A stretch of DNA of 64,000 nt. Source: Duganella sp. Root1480D1 (GTDB lineage: Bacteria > Pseudomonadota > Gammaproteobacteria > Burkholderiales > Burkholderiaceae_D). Both the position numbers and the translations under genes were made by a program. The number at the start of each line of letters is the position of its first letter. The first letter of the stretch is position 1. The stretch lies in contig NZ_LMFZ01000001.1 in NCBI RefSeq assembly GCF_001427305.1, positions 311,261-375,260 on the forward strand. The letters run 5' to 3'. Under the pieces are notes generated by a model. It saw only the letters and a program-made list of their open reading frames with translations. It made no database searches and was not told the origin of the DNA. Below are positions 1-8,463 of this stretch, piece after piece.

Positions 1-179
1 GCAGCGGCTGGGGTACCCGAACCACCCGGCCCGCCCTCGGCAGGGCCGCGGTGGGTCAGGTACCAGGCCAGGCCGCCCAGGGCCAGCATGCCAAGCAGGG
101 CGGCAAGTCCCCCGATCCAGCGCGCCCGCTGGCTGGCGCGCGGTTTCGACGGGGCATGTGAGCTTGTGGGAGTCTCCAT
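1..179 (-). CDS. Partial N-terminus of a membrane-anchored secreted protein, possibly an RND efflux adaptor (MdtA-like)
   Basis: Only about 59 codons are inside the window; the gene runs off the left edge. It starts at ATG 177-179 after a purine-rich stretch (AGAAAGGG). The peptide has a short polar N-terminus rich in Ser, Pro and Arg (about residues 1-20). One hydrophobic segment follows (about 22-42, GGLAALLGMLALGGLAWYLT), then a Gly/Pro-rich linker. This layout is typical of periplasmic adaptor subunits of MdtABC-type RND pumps, whose first residues form a signal anchor before the HlyD-like domain. The diagnostic domain is outside the window, so the family assignment is inference. Confidence 0.4.
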   Translation of the reverse strand, partial: METPTSSHAPSKPRASQRARWIGGLAALLGMLALGGLAWYLTHRGPAEGGPGGSGTPAA

Positions 180-291
180 AGGGCGACCCTTTCTTCTTCT
201 GGTAAGTATTCGAATTGACTCTAGCACAGCGCCCTTGCCCCAATGCGTTAGGCAAGAAACATCAGAAACAATTCGAGCGCCGCGGCGCCCC

Positions 292-321
292 AAAAGAAAA
301 GCCGCCAGACTGGCTGGCGGC
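292..321 (-). terminator. Rho-independent terminator downstream of sppA
   Basis: A perfect 8-bp stem (GCCGCCAG / CTGGCGGC, 301-321) with a 5-nt loop is followed on the minus strand by TTTTCTTTT (300-292). It lies 38 bp past the sppA stop codon and is oriented to end the sppA transcript. Confidence 0.8.
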
Positions 322-359
322 TTGGTTCCTGTAATAACTGCTTACAAAGCTGCTACAAA

Positions 360-2237
360 CTAGTCCGGCGAACTGCAGAGGCAATGGGTCAGCGCCATGA
401 ACGGCTTGCGCTGGGCGGTCATCTCATTCAGCCAGCCCAGGTCCTGCACCACTTCGGTGGCCACGCCAGCCGGCACGCCGGCCGGCAGCAGCGAGGCGCG
501 CGCCTGGTCGCCGAAGGCCTTGGCGGCGGCAGCCTTGGCGCTCGATGCGCCGAAGAATTCCAGCACTTTGTCGAAGCGCGACACTTCACGCTCGATGTAC
601 ACCACACGCGGCTCGCCGCTCAGCTTGGCGCGCCGCGCGGCTGCCTTCAACGCATCCTGGTAGCCGCCCAGCGTGTCCACCAGGCCGCGTTCCTGCGCCT
701 GTGCGCCGGTCCAGACCCGGCCCTGGCCTACGGCATCGATCTTGTCGGCCGTGGTATTGCGCGCCTTGGCTGCCTTGGCGGTGAATTCCTGGTAGGTGTG
801 GCCGATCGCGCTCTGGATCAACTGGCCGAAGCGCGGATCCATCGGGCGCAGCGGATTGCCCGCATCGCCCAGCCAGGTGGTAGTCTGGCCAGCAGTGTGG
901 ATGCCCAGCTTGTCGATCACCTTGTCCACGGTCGGGAACAGCGCGAACACACCGATCGAACCGGTGATGGTGGCCGGATCGGCAATCACCTCATCCGACG
1001 ACATCGAAATCCAGTAGCCGCCGGAGGCGGCCACATTGCCCATCGAAACGACCACCGGCTTGCCCGCAGCGCGGGTCAGCTCCAGCTCACGGCGGATCAG
1101 TTCCGAGCCGAAGGCGCTGCCACCAGGCGAGTCAACGCGCAGCACCACCGCCTTGATCGAGCTGTCTTCGCGCGCCATGCGCACCAGGCGCGCGGTGGAA
1201 GCGCCGCCAATCTGGCCGGCCGGCGCATCGCCGTCGCTGATTTCGCCCACTGCCATCACCACGCCGATCGCATCGCCGGTCAGTTTCGGGAACACGCGTG
1301 CCAGGTAGTCGTGATAGCTGACCTGGCGGAACGATTTGGCGGACGGATCGTCCACGCCGCGCTTGGTCATCATCACGCGCAGTTCATCCTTGGTCTTCAG
1401 GCCGTCAACCAGCTTGGCATTCAGCGCCACCTGCGCCAGGTTGCCCTTGGCTTCGGCCACCAGGGCCGGCAGCTTGTCGATCGCCTTCATCAGGGCGCCT
1501 TCCGGCATCTTGCGCGACTGCTCAACCTGGGCGGTGTAGCGCGCCCACAGGTCGTTGTACAGGAAGGCATCCGCTTCCGCCGCCGCCGGCGAAGGACCGT
1601 TGGCGATGAACGGCTCGGCAAAGCTCTTGTAAGTGCCGACCTTCATCAGGTTGACGGTCACGCCGACCTTGTCCAGCGCATCGCGGTAGTAATTGCGGTA
1701 CTTGCCGAAGCCATCGAGGAATACGGCGCCCATCGGGTGCAGGTAGACTTCGTCGGCATGGATGGCGATCTGGTACTGGCGCTGGTTATAGCTGGAACCC
1801 CAGGCGACAACCTTCTTGCCGCTGGCCTTGAAGCGGTCCACGGCAGCGCCGATCTCGCGCAGCATGGCCTGGCCGCCGCCCTGCATTTCGTCCAGCACCA
1901 GCACGGCGCCGCCGATTTGCGGGTCCTTGGCGGCCGCATCGAGCACGTTCAACACATCGCGCAGCTGCACCGACTTGTGCACTTCGCCGCCGGCCAGGCC
2001 GGCCATCAGGGCGTCGCGGCTGCTGCCGGACGATTGCTCCACCAAAGCGCCTTCCAGGTTCAACACCAGCATGGTCTTGTCGCCCAAAGGCTTGACGCCG
2101 CCGCCGAACATGGCGGCAATCAGCAGCACCACCAGCAGCAGGAACAGGAAGTTCATGGTGGCGCGGCGGCTTTTATCCACGGCGTCCCAGAACCAGGCAA
2201 ATCCACCGCGGACATACGAGAAAACAGAGCGGGACAT
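360..2237 (-). CDS. sppA: Signal peptide peptidase SppA, 67K type
   Basis: This 625-aa membrane serine protease cleaves leftover signal peptides in the inner membrane. A single hydrophobic anchor spans about residues 28-46, followed by two tandem S49 peptidase domains, the long form found in E. coli. The Ser/Lys dyad is visible: Lys204 in VGTYKSFAEPF (N-terminal half) and Ser405 in NVAASGGYW (C-terminal half), matching E. coli Lys209 and Ser409. The DSPGGS motif of the second domain is at about 369-374. The ATG has an AGGAG 6-7 nt upstream. It lies 26 bp downstream of the symporter gene on the same strand and ends at a strong terminator, so the two may be cotranscribed. Confidence 0.95.
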   Translation of the reverse strand: MSRSVFSYVRGGFAWFWDAVDKSRRATMNFLFLLLVVLLIAAMFGGGVKPLGDKTMLVLNLEGALVEQSSGSSRDALMAGLAGGEVHKSVQLRDVLNVLDAAAKDPQIGGAVLVLDEMQGGGQAMLREIGAAVDRFKASGKKVVAWGSSYNQRQYQIAIHADEVYLHPMGAVFLDGFGKYRNYYRDALDKVGVTVNLMKVGTYKSFAEPFIANGPSPAAAEADAFLYNDLWARYTAQVEQSRKMPEGALMKAIDKLPALVAEAKGNLAQVALNAKLVDGLKTKDELRVMMTKRGVDDPSAKSFRQVSYHDYLARVFPKLTGDAIGVVMAVGEISDGDAPAGQIGGASTARLVRMAREDSSIKAVVLRVDSPGGSAFGSELIRRELELTRAAGKPVVVSMGNVAASGGYWISMSSDEVIADPATITGSIGVFALFPTVDKVIDKLGIHTAGQTTTWLGDAGNPLRPMDPRFGQLIQSAIGHTYQEFTAKAAKARNTTADKIDAVGQGRVWTGAQAQERGLVDTLGGYQDALKAAARRAKLSGEPRVVYIEREVSRFDKVLEFFGASSAKAAAAKAFGDQARASLLPAGVPAGVATEVVQDLGWLNEMTAQRKPFMALTHCLCSSPD

Positions 2238-2263
2238 CTTTACTCCTAGTGCAAAAAATGTAA

Positions 2264-3733
2264 CTACTTCACACTATAAGCGACATTCGCTTGATCGGGT
2301 GAAGAAATGAGGTAGAGCCCAGCCATAACCAGCAGGCCGTTAATCACCAGCAGTTCCAGTCCAATGCGGTAACTGCCGAACAGGCTTTGCTGGTTGAAGT
2401 CGACCAGGGCGCACAGCAGCGGCCCAGCCAGCGCCACCCACGGCACCAGCTTGTCGTTCACCGCCCGCTTGCTGAGCAGGCCGAAGGCGAACAGGCCAAG
2501 CAGCGGGCCATAGGTATAGCCGGCCAGCTTCAGGATCATGCCGATCATGCTGGCGCTGTCGATCCATTTGAACACCATCACCATCAGCAGGAACAGCGCG
2601 CAGAACGCCAGATGCACCCGGTGCCGGATGCGCAGTTGGGCGCCCTCGCCCAGGTCGCTGCGCCGTTTCAGGCCCAGCATGTCGATGCAGAAGGACGAGG
2701 TCAGCGCGGTGATCGCGCCATCCGCGCTCGGGAACAAGGCGCTGATCAGGCCAATGATGAACACCAGTTGCAGCAGCGCCGGCATATGCCCCATCACCAC
2801 CGCCGGGAAAATCCTGTCGCCGGCCGCCGTCACGCCCACCTGCGGCGCATACAGGTACAGCAGGCCGCCGAGGAACAGGAACAGCGCCAGCACGCCGGCC
2901 AGGATGGCGTTCAGCGCCAGCATGTTTTTCTGCGAGTCGCCCAAGGTCTTGACCGAGATATTCTTCTGCATCATTTCCTGGTCCATGCCGGTCATCGTGA
3001 CGACGATGAAAACGCCGGCCACGATCTGCTTCCAGAAATGGCCCGGGCTATTGATGTCCATGGTGAATACCCGCGCCAGGCCGGCCGAACGCATGCGCTC
3101 CAGGCTTTCCAGCACCCCCAGGTTCATCTCGTTCAGCAGGAACACCGTACAGGCCACCAGGCCCAGCAGCATGCCGGTCGTTTGCAGGGTGTCGGTCCAG
3201 ACGATGGTCTTGACCCCGCCCTCATAGGTATACAGCAAGATCATCGCCAGGATGACCAGGTTGGTGAGCCAGAACGGCACGCCAAGGCTGTCCAGGATCA
3301 CCGCCTGCAGGATGTTCACCACCAGATACAGGCGCGCCGTGGCGCCCAGTGTGCGCGACAAAATAAAGAACGCCGCCCCGCTCTGGTAGGCGCGGCGGCC
3401 CAGCCGCACATCGAGGTAATGGTAAATAGAGGTCAGCCTCAGGCGGTAGTACAGCGGCAGCAGCACATAGGCCACGGCGAGGTAGCCCAGCACATAGCCG
3501 ATCATGATCTGCATATAGCCAAAGCCGTCGCGCCCCACCGCACCCGGCACGCTGATGAAAGTCACGCCGCTCAGCGTGGTGCCCACCATGCCGAAGGCCA
3601 CCAGCATCCAGTTCGAACTCTTGTTCCCGATGAAGAAGCTGTCGTTGTTGGCGTTGCGCGAAGTGGCCCAGGCCACGCCGAGCAGCAGGCCGAAATAAGC
3701 CAGCACCACGAGGAACAGTGAAACAGGTGACAT
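2264..3733 (-). CDS. Sodium:solute symporter (SSS family)
   Basis: This 489-aa protein has about 13 hydrophobic segments typical of the SSS/SLC5 family, which couples Na+ entry to uptake of sugars, organic acids or amino acids. The family signature is visible early: FFIGNKSSNWMLVAFGMVG, then SGVTFISVPG. I place the start at ATG 3733 (MSPVSLFLVVLAYFGLL), which begins just before the first membrane helix; the frame stays open for 30 more codons but would run into the divergent dgt promoter. No clear Shine-Dalgarno is seen. The substrate cannot be read from sequence. It is divergent from dgt (89-bp gap) and 26 bp upstream of sppA. Confidence 0.85.
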   Translation of the reverse strand: MSPVSLFLVVLAYFGLLLGVAWATSRNANNDSFFIGNKSSNWMLVAFGMVGTTLSGVTFISVPGAVGRDGFGYMQIMIGYVLGYLAVAYVLLPLYYRLRLTSIYHYLDVRLGRRAYQSGAAFFILSRTLGATARLYLVVNILQAVILDSLGVPFWLTNLVILAMILLYTYEGGVKTIVWTDTLQTTGMLLGLVACTVFLLNEMNLGVLESLERMRSAGLARVFTMDINSPGHFWKQIVAGVFIVVTMTGMDQEMMQKNISVKTLGDSQKNMLALNAILAGVLALFLFLGGLLYLYAPQVGVTAAGDRIFPAVVMGHMPALLQLVFIIGLISALFPSADGAITALTSSFCIDMLGLKRRSDLGEGAQLRIRHRVHLAFCALFLLMVMVFKWIDSASMIGMILKLAGYTYGPLLGLFAFGLLSKRAVNDKLVPWVALAGPLLCALVDFNQQSLFGSYRIGLELLVINGLLVMAGLYLISSPDQANVAYSVK

Positions 3734-3822
3734 TTTGTTATCCAGCGATGAAACAATTTGGGCTGCAATATACACTGGAATGCCGAAGCGCCTTAGAATC
3801 GCCTGCAAAACTGAGGAAAACA

Positions 3823-5046
3823 ATGTACGACCAACCGACTATCGATTTCGCCCGCGCCCAGGAGGCGCTGGTACTGCCGCTCGAATACCGGGTCCATGCC
3901 CAGGCCGACGGCCGCGGCGAGGGCCGCGAGGAATGCATGCGCGATTATGCGCGCGTGCTGTATTCCTCCTCTTTCCGCCGGCTGCAGGGCAAGATGCAAC
4001 TGCTTGGCGTGGACGCCAACCGCTTCAACCGCAACCGCCTGACGCACAGCCTGGAAGTGGCGCAGATCGCCCGCTCCATCGCGGCCGACCTGGGGCTGGA
4101 ACGCAGCGTGGTGTCCGAAACCTGCTCGCTGGCGCACGACATCGGCAACCCGCCCTTCGGCCATTACGGCGAGAAGATCCTGGACGAACTGGCGGCCGGT
4201 TGCGGCGGCTTTGAGGGCAATGCGCAGGCATTCCGCACCCTGCGCACGCTGGAGAAGAAGCACCACGCCTACGCCGGCCTGAACCTGACCGTGCGCTCCC
4301 TGCTCGGCATCACCAAGTACTTCCAGCGCCGCGCCGACAATCCGAAGAAATTCCTGTACGACGAGGACTACGAATTCCTCATTGCGCAGTTGAATGCGCG
4401 CGGCGTATCCCTGAGCAAGAGCATCGACGCCCAGATCATGGACCTGGCCGACGAAATCGCCTACGCCGCGCACGACGTGGAAGATGCGCTGAGCTTCGGC
4501 ATCATCACCTGGGGCGAAATCGTCCACGAATTCAAGATCAGCAAGGACTTTTCCGGCGCCTACGAGCAGTTCGCCAGCATCGCCAACCACGCCCACGAAG
4601 AGGCGCTGAAATGCGATATGCAGGAAAGCTCGGAGGAATATTCCATCGTGCTGCGCAAGGAGCTGACCTCGCAGATCGTGCATGAACTGTGCCGCGACAT
4701 CGCCGTGGTGGAAGGCAGGCACGGTCCGGAGCTGGGCTACCGCACCAAGGGCCTGCTGGCGCGCGGCCTGAAAAGCCTGCTGTGGCGCGCCATCCTGCGC
4801 AAGAAGGACGTGCAGCTCTATGAAAAGCGCGGCGAGAAGATCATTCGCGGCCTGTTCGAAGTCCTGACCGACAAGAACTACAACAAGGGCGGCATCCTGC
4901 TGCCGCCGGCCATCCGCAGCCTGAACGATTCGCGCGAGCGGCTGGTGGTGGATTACATCTCCGGCATGATGGATTCCTACGCCGCCAAGGAATACGAAAA
5001 GTACTTCGGCCCCGGCAGCCTCGATCGGATCTATCCACTGGCATGA
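3823..5046 (+). CDS. dgt: dGTP triphosphohydrolase-like HD-domain protein
   Basis: This 407-aa enzyme is of the dGTPase family, which hydrolyses dNTPs to deoxynucleosides and tripolyphosphate and helps control dNTP pools. HD-superfamily metal ligands are visible: His75 in NRLTHSLEV and His105-Asp106 in CSLAHDIGNPPFGH. The family motif YSSSFRRLQGK lies at about 47-57. The start is ATG 3823 with GAGGA 7 nt upstream; the longer open frame upstream (from 3718) lacks a ribosome site. The stop overlaps the start of the next gene by 4 bp (ATGA), so the AraC/GyrI gene is translationally coupled. It is nearer the bacterial dGTPase-like type 2 group than E. coli Dgt, judged by length. Confidence 0.9.
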   Translation: MYDQPTIDFARAQEALVLPLEYRVHAQADGRGEGREECMRDYARVLYSSSFRRLQGKMQLLGVDANRFNRNRLTHSLEVAQIARSIAADLGLERSVVSETCSLAHDIGNPPFGHYGEKILDELAAGCGGFEGNAQAFRTLRTLEKKHHAYAGLNLTVRSLLGITKYFQRRADNPKKFLYDEDYEFLIAQLNARGVSLSKSIDAQIMDLADEIAYAAHDVEDALSFGIITWGEIVHEFKISKDFSGAYEQFASIANHAHEEALKCDMQESSEEYSIVLRKELTSQIVHELCRDIAVVEGRHGPELGYRTKGLLARGLKSLLWRAILRKKDVQLYEKRGEKIIRGLFEVLTDKNYNKGGILLPPAIRSLNDSRERLVVDYISGMMDSYAAKEYEKYFGPGSLDRIYPLA

Positions 5047-5972
5047 ACGATCCGCGCAGCGAATACGAGCGCCGCATGAACCGTGTGCTCGACCACATCG
5101 ACCGCAACCTGGACGCGCAGCTCGACCTGCCTGCGCTGGCCGACATCGCCAATTTCTCGCGCTACCATTTCCACCGCATTTTCGCCGGCTGGATGGGCGA
5201 GACCATCGGCGACTATGTGCGCCGGCGACGGCTGGAAGTCGCAGCGCACAAGCTGGCAGCCGGCGGCAGCGTGCTCGAGGTCGCGCTGTCTACCGGCTTC
5301 GGCTCGGGCGAAGCCTTTGCGCGCGCCTTCAAGATCCGCTTCGGCAGCACGCCGACCGAGTGGCGCAACAGCACGCCCGAGCGCACGGCCGCATTCCTGG
5401 CAGCGCAAAAAAGCAATTTGAGTCAGGCGAACAGCAAGTACGGTCAGGCCGGCAACGGTGCGAGCGGCGAACATGACGTCTCCCACAACCCATTCGGAGA
5501 AACGATCATGGAAGTCAACATCGTCGACATGCAAGCTGCCCGCGTCGCCTACCGCCGCCACATCGGCCCATACGGCCCGGCTGTCGGCCAATTCTGGGCG
5601 CAGGCCGTCATGCCCTGGATGCTGGGCCACGGCCTGGCCGGTGCCACCTGCTATGGCATCGGCCACGACGACCCAAGCGTCACCCCGGCCGACAAATGCC
5701 GCTACGATGCCTGCGTCGAAATCCCGGCCGGCTTCGAGCCCGGCGGACAATTCAGCGTTGCCAACCTGCCCGGCGGGCGCTACGCTGTCACCCGCTACAC
5801 CGGTTCGCCGCGCGATATCGGTCCGGTGTGGAACCGCCTGATGAAGGAATGGCTGCCGTCCAGCGGTTTGCAGTGCGACGAACGCCCATGCTTCGAGCGT
5901 TATGAAAACCTGGCGACGCAAACCGACGGCAGCTTTACCTGCGAAATCTGCATCCCTGTGAAAGCACTGTAA
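5043..5972 (+). CDS. AraC-family regulator with C-terminal GyrI-like ligand domain
   Basis: This 309-aa protein has an N-terminal AraC DNA-binding domain (about residues 8-108: two helix-turn-helices, with SRYHFHRIFAGWMGETIGDY and the second helix GFGSGEAFARAFK). A polar linker follows (about 115-150), then a GyrI/SbmC-like domain (about 155-305) containing RRHIGPYGPAVGQFW and PGGRYAVTRYTG. Regulators of this architecture (Rob-like, inverted Rob order) bind small hydrophobic ligands or drugs through the GyrI domain. The gene overlaps dgt by 4 bp, which links it to dgt expression rather than to an efflux pump. The natural ligand and targets are unknown. Confidence 0.85.
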   Translation: MNDPRSEYERRMNRVLDHIDRNLDAQLDLPALADIANFSRYHFHRIFAGWMGETIGDYVRRRRLEVAAHKLAAGGSVLEVALSTGFGSGEAFARAFKIRFGSTPTEWRNSTPERTAAFLAAQKSNLSQANSKYGQAGNGASGEHDVSHNPFGETIMEVNIVDMQAARVAYRRHIGPYGPAVGQFWAQAVMPWMLGHGLAGATCYGIGHDDPSVTPADKCRYDACVEIPAGFEPGGQFSVANLPGGRYAVTRYTGSPRDIGPVWNRLMKEWLPSSGLQCDERPCFERYENLATQTDGSFTCEICIPVKAL

Positions 5973-5976
5973 GACA

Positions 5977-6195
5977 ATGAACCCGGAATACCTGGCAATG
6001 CTGGTGGCGCGCGATATGCCCTATGGGAAGTACAAGGGCCGCAAGCTGGCCGACTTGCCGGGCCATTACCTGGGCTGGATGGCGCGCGAAGGTTTCCCGA
6101 AAGGGGAACTGGGCGCGCTGCTGGCATTGATGTACGAGATCGACCACAACAACCTGCGCGCCCTGCTCGACCCGCTGCGCGCAGGCAGGAGATGA
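5977..6195 (+). CDS. DUF3820 family protein
   Basis: This 72-aa protein is 4 bp downstream of the AraC/GyrI gene, so probably in one transcript with dgt. It carries the family's conserved pattern: MPYGKYKGRKLADLPGHYL, then GFPKGELGALLALMYEI near the C-terminus. DUF3820 proteins are small cytoplasmic proteins, one of which has been described as a quorum-sensing-regulated factor in Pseudomonas; the biochemical role is not established. The length matches the family. It ends 7 bp before the convergent pilin gene, with no room for a separate terminator. Confidence 0.8.
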   Translation: MNPEYLAMLVARDMPYGKYKGRKLADLPGHYLGWMAREGFPKGELGALLALMYEIDHNNLRALLDPLRAGRR

Positions 6196-6202
6196 ACTGG
6201 CT

Positions 6203-6751
6203 TCAGCAGCCGCTGGTATTGGCCCTGATGACCGGCGCTGCGCCACCGTTATAGGTGTATTGGACGGAGCACTGCATCGGCGTCGGCGCGCTTTCGATCC
6301 GCCAGCCTGCGTCGCCGCCCGGGATCTGGCTGTTGCCGTAGCCATAGAACGTGTAGTCGCCGGCAGGGACGGCGCTTGGGGAAAGATAGCAGCCGCCGCT
6401 TGGGACTTTGGAGCCCTGCAGGGCGACCCCGATGCCATCGCACCAGCGGTCCGGGTAGCCGCTCCAGACGCGCATGGAGGTGCCGTTATCAATATCGACG
6501 AAAGTAATGTTGGCGATACTGCTGGCAGTGCCCTCGCCGCGCAGCGCTGTCAGCGAACGCACCAGGCCGATGGAAGTCTTGACGGTGCCGGCCAGTGCCT
6601 GGATCGACGCGGCACGGGCCGACTGCCCGAAGTTGAGGAAACGCGGAAGCGCAAGCGCAGCTAGAATCCCGAGTATGACCAAGACGACAATGAGTTCGAT
6701 GAGCGTAAAACCCTTGGCCGGGGCTTTGCGCGCTTGGGACTGGCGGAGCAT
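6203..6751 (-). CDS. Type IV pilin-like protein with prepilin cleavage motif
   Basis: This 182-aa protein has a 13-residue positively charged leader ending in Gly, then FTLIELIVVLVILGILAALA. That is the class III signal cut and N-methylated by prepilin peptidase, with Glu+5 present. The rest resembles an MshA/PilE-type globular domain. A Cys pair near the C-terminus (CSVQYTY...NTSGC) would form the disulfide-bonded D-region of type IV pilins. No assembly genes (pilB, pilC, mshE) are nearby, so it is an orphan minor or MSHA-like pilin served by machinery elsewhere. The ATG at 6749-6751 lies before the promoter region shared with the divergent dipeptidase gene. Confidence 0.85.
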   Translation of the reverse strand: MLRQSQARKAPAKGFTLIELIVVLVILGILAALALPRFLNFGQSARAASIQALAGTVKTSIGLVRSLTALRGEGTASSIANITFVDIDNGTSMRVWSGYPDRWCDGIGVALQGSKVPSGGCYLSPSAVPAGDYTFYGYGNSQIPGGDAGWRIESAPTPMQCSVQYTYNGGAAPVIRANTSGC

Positions 6752-6854
6752 GGAGATTCATCCTGAATTTGGTCTCTGGAGTATACAGTCGTTTTTGCGT
6801 TAATGCATGAATCAATGCCTTTTTATCAACACATTCAATCCGCACGGAGACAAA

Positions 6855-8102
6855 TTGAAACGCATTTCCATAGCAATCATCAGTGGCCTGCTGCTCAGCG
6901 CCCCGGCCTTTGCGCAAGACGCCGCCTTGCAGCACGCCCGCGCCTTGCTCGACAAAGTCCCGCTGATCGACGGTCACAACGACCTGCCCTGGACCATCCG
7001 CGAAGACGCAGCCCATCCGATGGACGTGGAACACTACGACCTGCGCCAGCGCACCCCGCACGAAACCGACCTGGCGCGCCTGAAGCAAGGCAAGCTGTCG
7101 GCCCAGTTCTGGAGCGTCTATGTGCCTGGCGAATTGAAAAGCGGCTGGGCCGTCACCCAGCTTGAGCAGATCGACCTGGCACGCCGCTTGATCGCGAGGT
7201 ATCCGGAAAGCCTGGTGCTGGCCACCCGCAGCAGCGACGTCGCCAAGGCCAGGCGCGAAGGCAAGATCGCCAGCTTCATCGGCATGGAAGGCGGCCACGT
7301 GATCGAGAACAGCCTGGGCGCACTGCGCGCCTACTACGAGCTTGGCGCCCGCTACATGACCCTGACCCACAACACCACGCTGGACTGGGCCGACGCCGCC
7401 ATGGGCGAGCGCAAACACGGCGGCCTGACGCCGTTCGGCAAGGAAGTGGTGCGCGAAATGAACCGCCTTGGCATGCTGGTGGACCTGAGCCACGTCAGCA
7501 CGGAAGTGATGCAGCAGGCGCTCGACACCAGCGAAGCGCCGGTGATCTTCTCGCACTCCAGCGCCCGTGCCCTGGACGACCATCCGCGCAACGTGCCCGA
7601 CGAAGTGCTGAAACGCCTGCCCGCCAACGGCGGCGTGGTGATGGTGACTTTTGTGCCCGCCTTTATCTCGCCCCAGGTCGCCGCCTGGCATAAAGGGATG
7701 AACGAGGCCGTAACGGCGTCCGGCGTCAAGCCGGGCACGCCGGAGTTCACCGCAGTCAAGGACGCCTATGCCGCCAAAGCCGGCCCGCTGCCGAAAGCCA
7801 CCTTATCCATGGTGGCCGACCACATCGAACACGTGGCGCGCATAGCGGGAAAGGACCACGTCGGCATCGCCGGCGACTATTACGGCTCCGTCAATCCGGA
7901 CGGCCTGGAGGACGTATCGACCTACCCTGCCCTGTTCGCGGAATTGATCCGCCGCGGCTGGAACGACAAGGACCTGGCCAAGCTGGCCGGCGGCAACCTG
8001 GTGCGCGCCTTTGCCGGCGCCGAACAGGTCGCGGCCCGTTTGCAGAAGGAGCGCAAGCCTAGCCTGGCGCGGGTCGAATCGCCAACTCCGCAAAGCCCGT
8101 AA
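6855..8102 (+). CDS. Secreted membrane-type dipeptidase (peptidase M19)
   Basis: This 415-aa zinc dipeptidase hydrolyses dipeptides, including D-amino-acid ones in some members. I chose TTG 6855 because it gives a clean signal peptide (MKRISIAIISGLLLSAPAFA, residues 1-20) with CGGAG 5-6 nt upstream; ATG 6807 would add 16 polar residues and has no ribosome site. M19 metal-binding residues are visible: HxD in LIDGHNDLPW, Glu in GMEGGHVIEN, His in VDLSHVS and His in IFSHSSARAL. The GDYYGS segment near the C-terminus fits the family. Its 3' end overlaps the convergent PPC-domain gene by 44 bp, so the two mRNAs are antisense over that stretch. Confidence 0.9.
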   Translation: MKRISIAIISGLLLSAPAFAQDAALQHARALLDKVPLIDGHNDLPWTIREDAAHPMDVEHYDLRQRTPHETDLARLKQGKLSAQFWSVYVPGELKSGWAVTQLEQIDLARRLIARYPESLVLATRSSDVAKARREGKIASFIGMEGGHVIENSLGALRAYYELGARYMTLTHNTTLDWADAAMGERKHGGLTPFGKEVVREMNRLGMLVDLSHVSTEVMQQALDTSEAPVIFSHSSARALDDHPRNVPDEVLKRLPANGGVVMVTFVPAFISPQVAAWHKGMNEAVTASGVKPGTPEFTAVKDAYAAKAGPLPKATLSMVADHIEHVARIAGKDHVGIAGDYYGSVNPDGLEDVSTYPALFAELIRRGWNDKDLAKLAGGNLVRAFAGAEQVAARLQKERKPSLARVESPTPQSP

Positions 8103-8463
8103 GCGGATCGTGCTCGCGCGAGAACCGGTGCGCTGGCAGCAGCACCAGCAGCAATTCGGCCGTGGTGCGCACAATGCAGCCGCGGCCCGCATGGCCGCCG
8201 AAGACCCGGCCGCGCGCATCGGACAGCATCATGTGCAGGTGGGCGCCGTCCGGCGCCACGGAACCGGCCACCGTCAGGATCTCCAGGTCGCCCAGCAACT
8301 CGGTGGGCTGCGCCAAGCCGGCATAGCGGATCTGCGCCACCGACAGGCTGCCGATGCCTTGCACCAGGTAGCCCGCTGCCGCCCCGGCATCGCGCAGCGC
8401 CTGTTCCACGGCGCCGCGCAAGTCATCGCCTGGATTCAGGCGCAAAGGCAGTGCGTCGATCAT
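8059..8463 (-). CDS. PPC/DUF296-domain protein
   Basis: This 134-aa protein carries the PPC (DUF296) fold found in bacterial trimeric proteins and plant AT-hook proteins. Visible features are GYLVQGIGSLSVAQIRYAG, LEILTVAGSV and HLHMMLSDARGRVFGGH, including the His-rich strand that lines the trimer's metal-binding groove. It is the last gene of a three-gene operon; its ATG overlaps the stop of the glutaredoxin-like gene by 4 bp. The C-terminus overlaps the convergent dipeptidase gene. Function is unknown; in plants the domain mediates oligomerisation of DNA-binding proteins. Confidence 0.85.
   Translation of the reverse strand: MIDALPLRLNPGDDLRGAVEQALRDAGAAAGYLVQGIGSLSVAQIRYAGLAQPTELLGDLEILTVAGSVAPDGAHLHMMLSDARGRVFGGHAGRGCIVRTTAELLLVLLPAHRFSREHDPLTGFAELAIRPAPG

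Noticed and set aside
88..363. A 91-codon plus-strand open frame at the left edge
   Set aside because: It covers the start of a minus-strand gene and the sppA terminator, and has no ribosome site.
6807..6854. ATG 6807 as the dipeptidase start
   Set aside because: No ribosome site and it puts 16 polar residues before the signal peptide; TTG 6855 has CGGAG and a clean signal.
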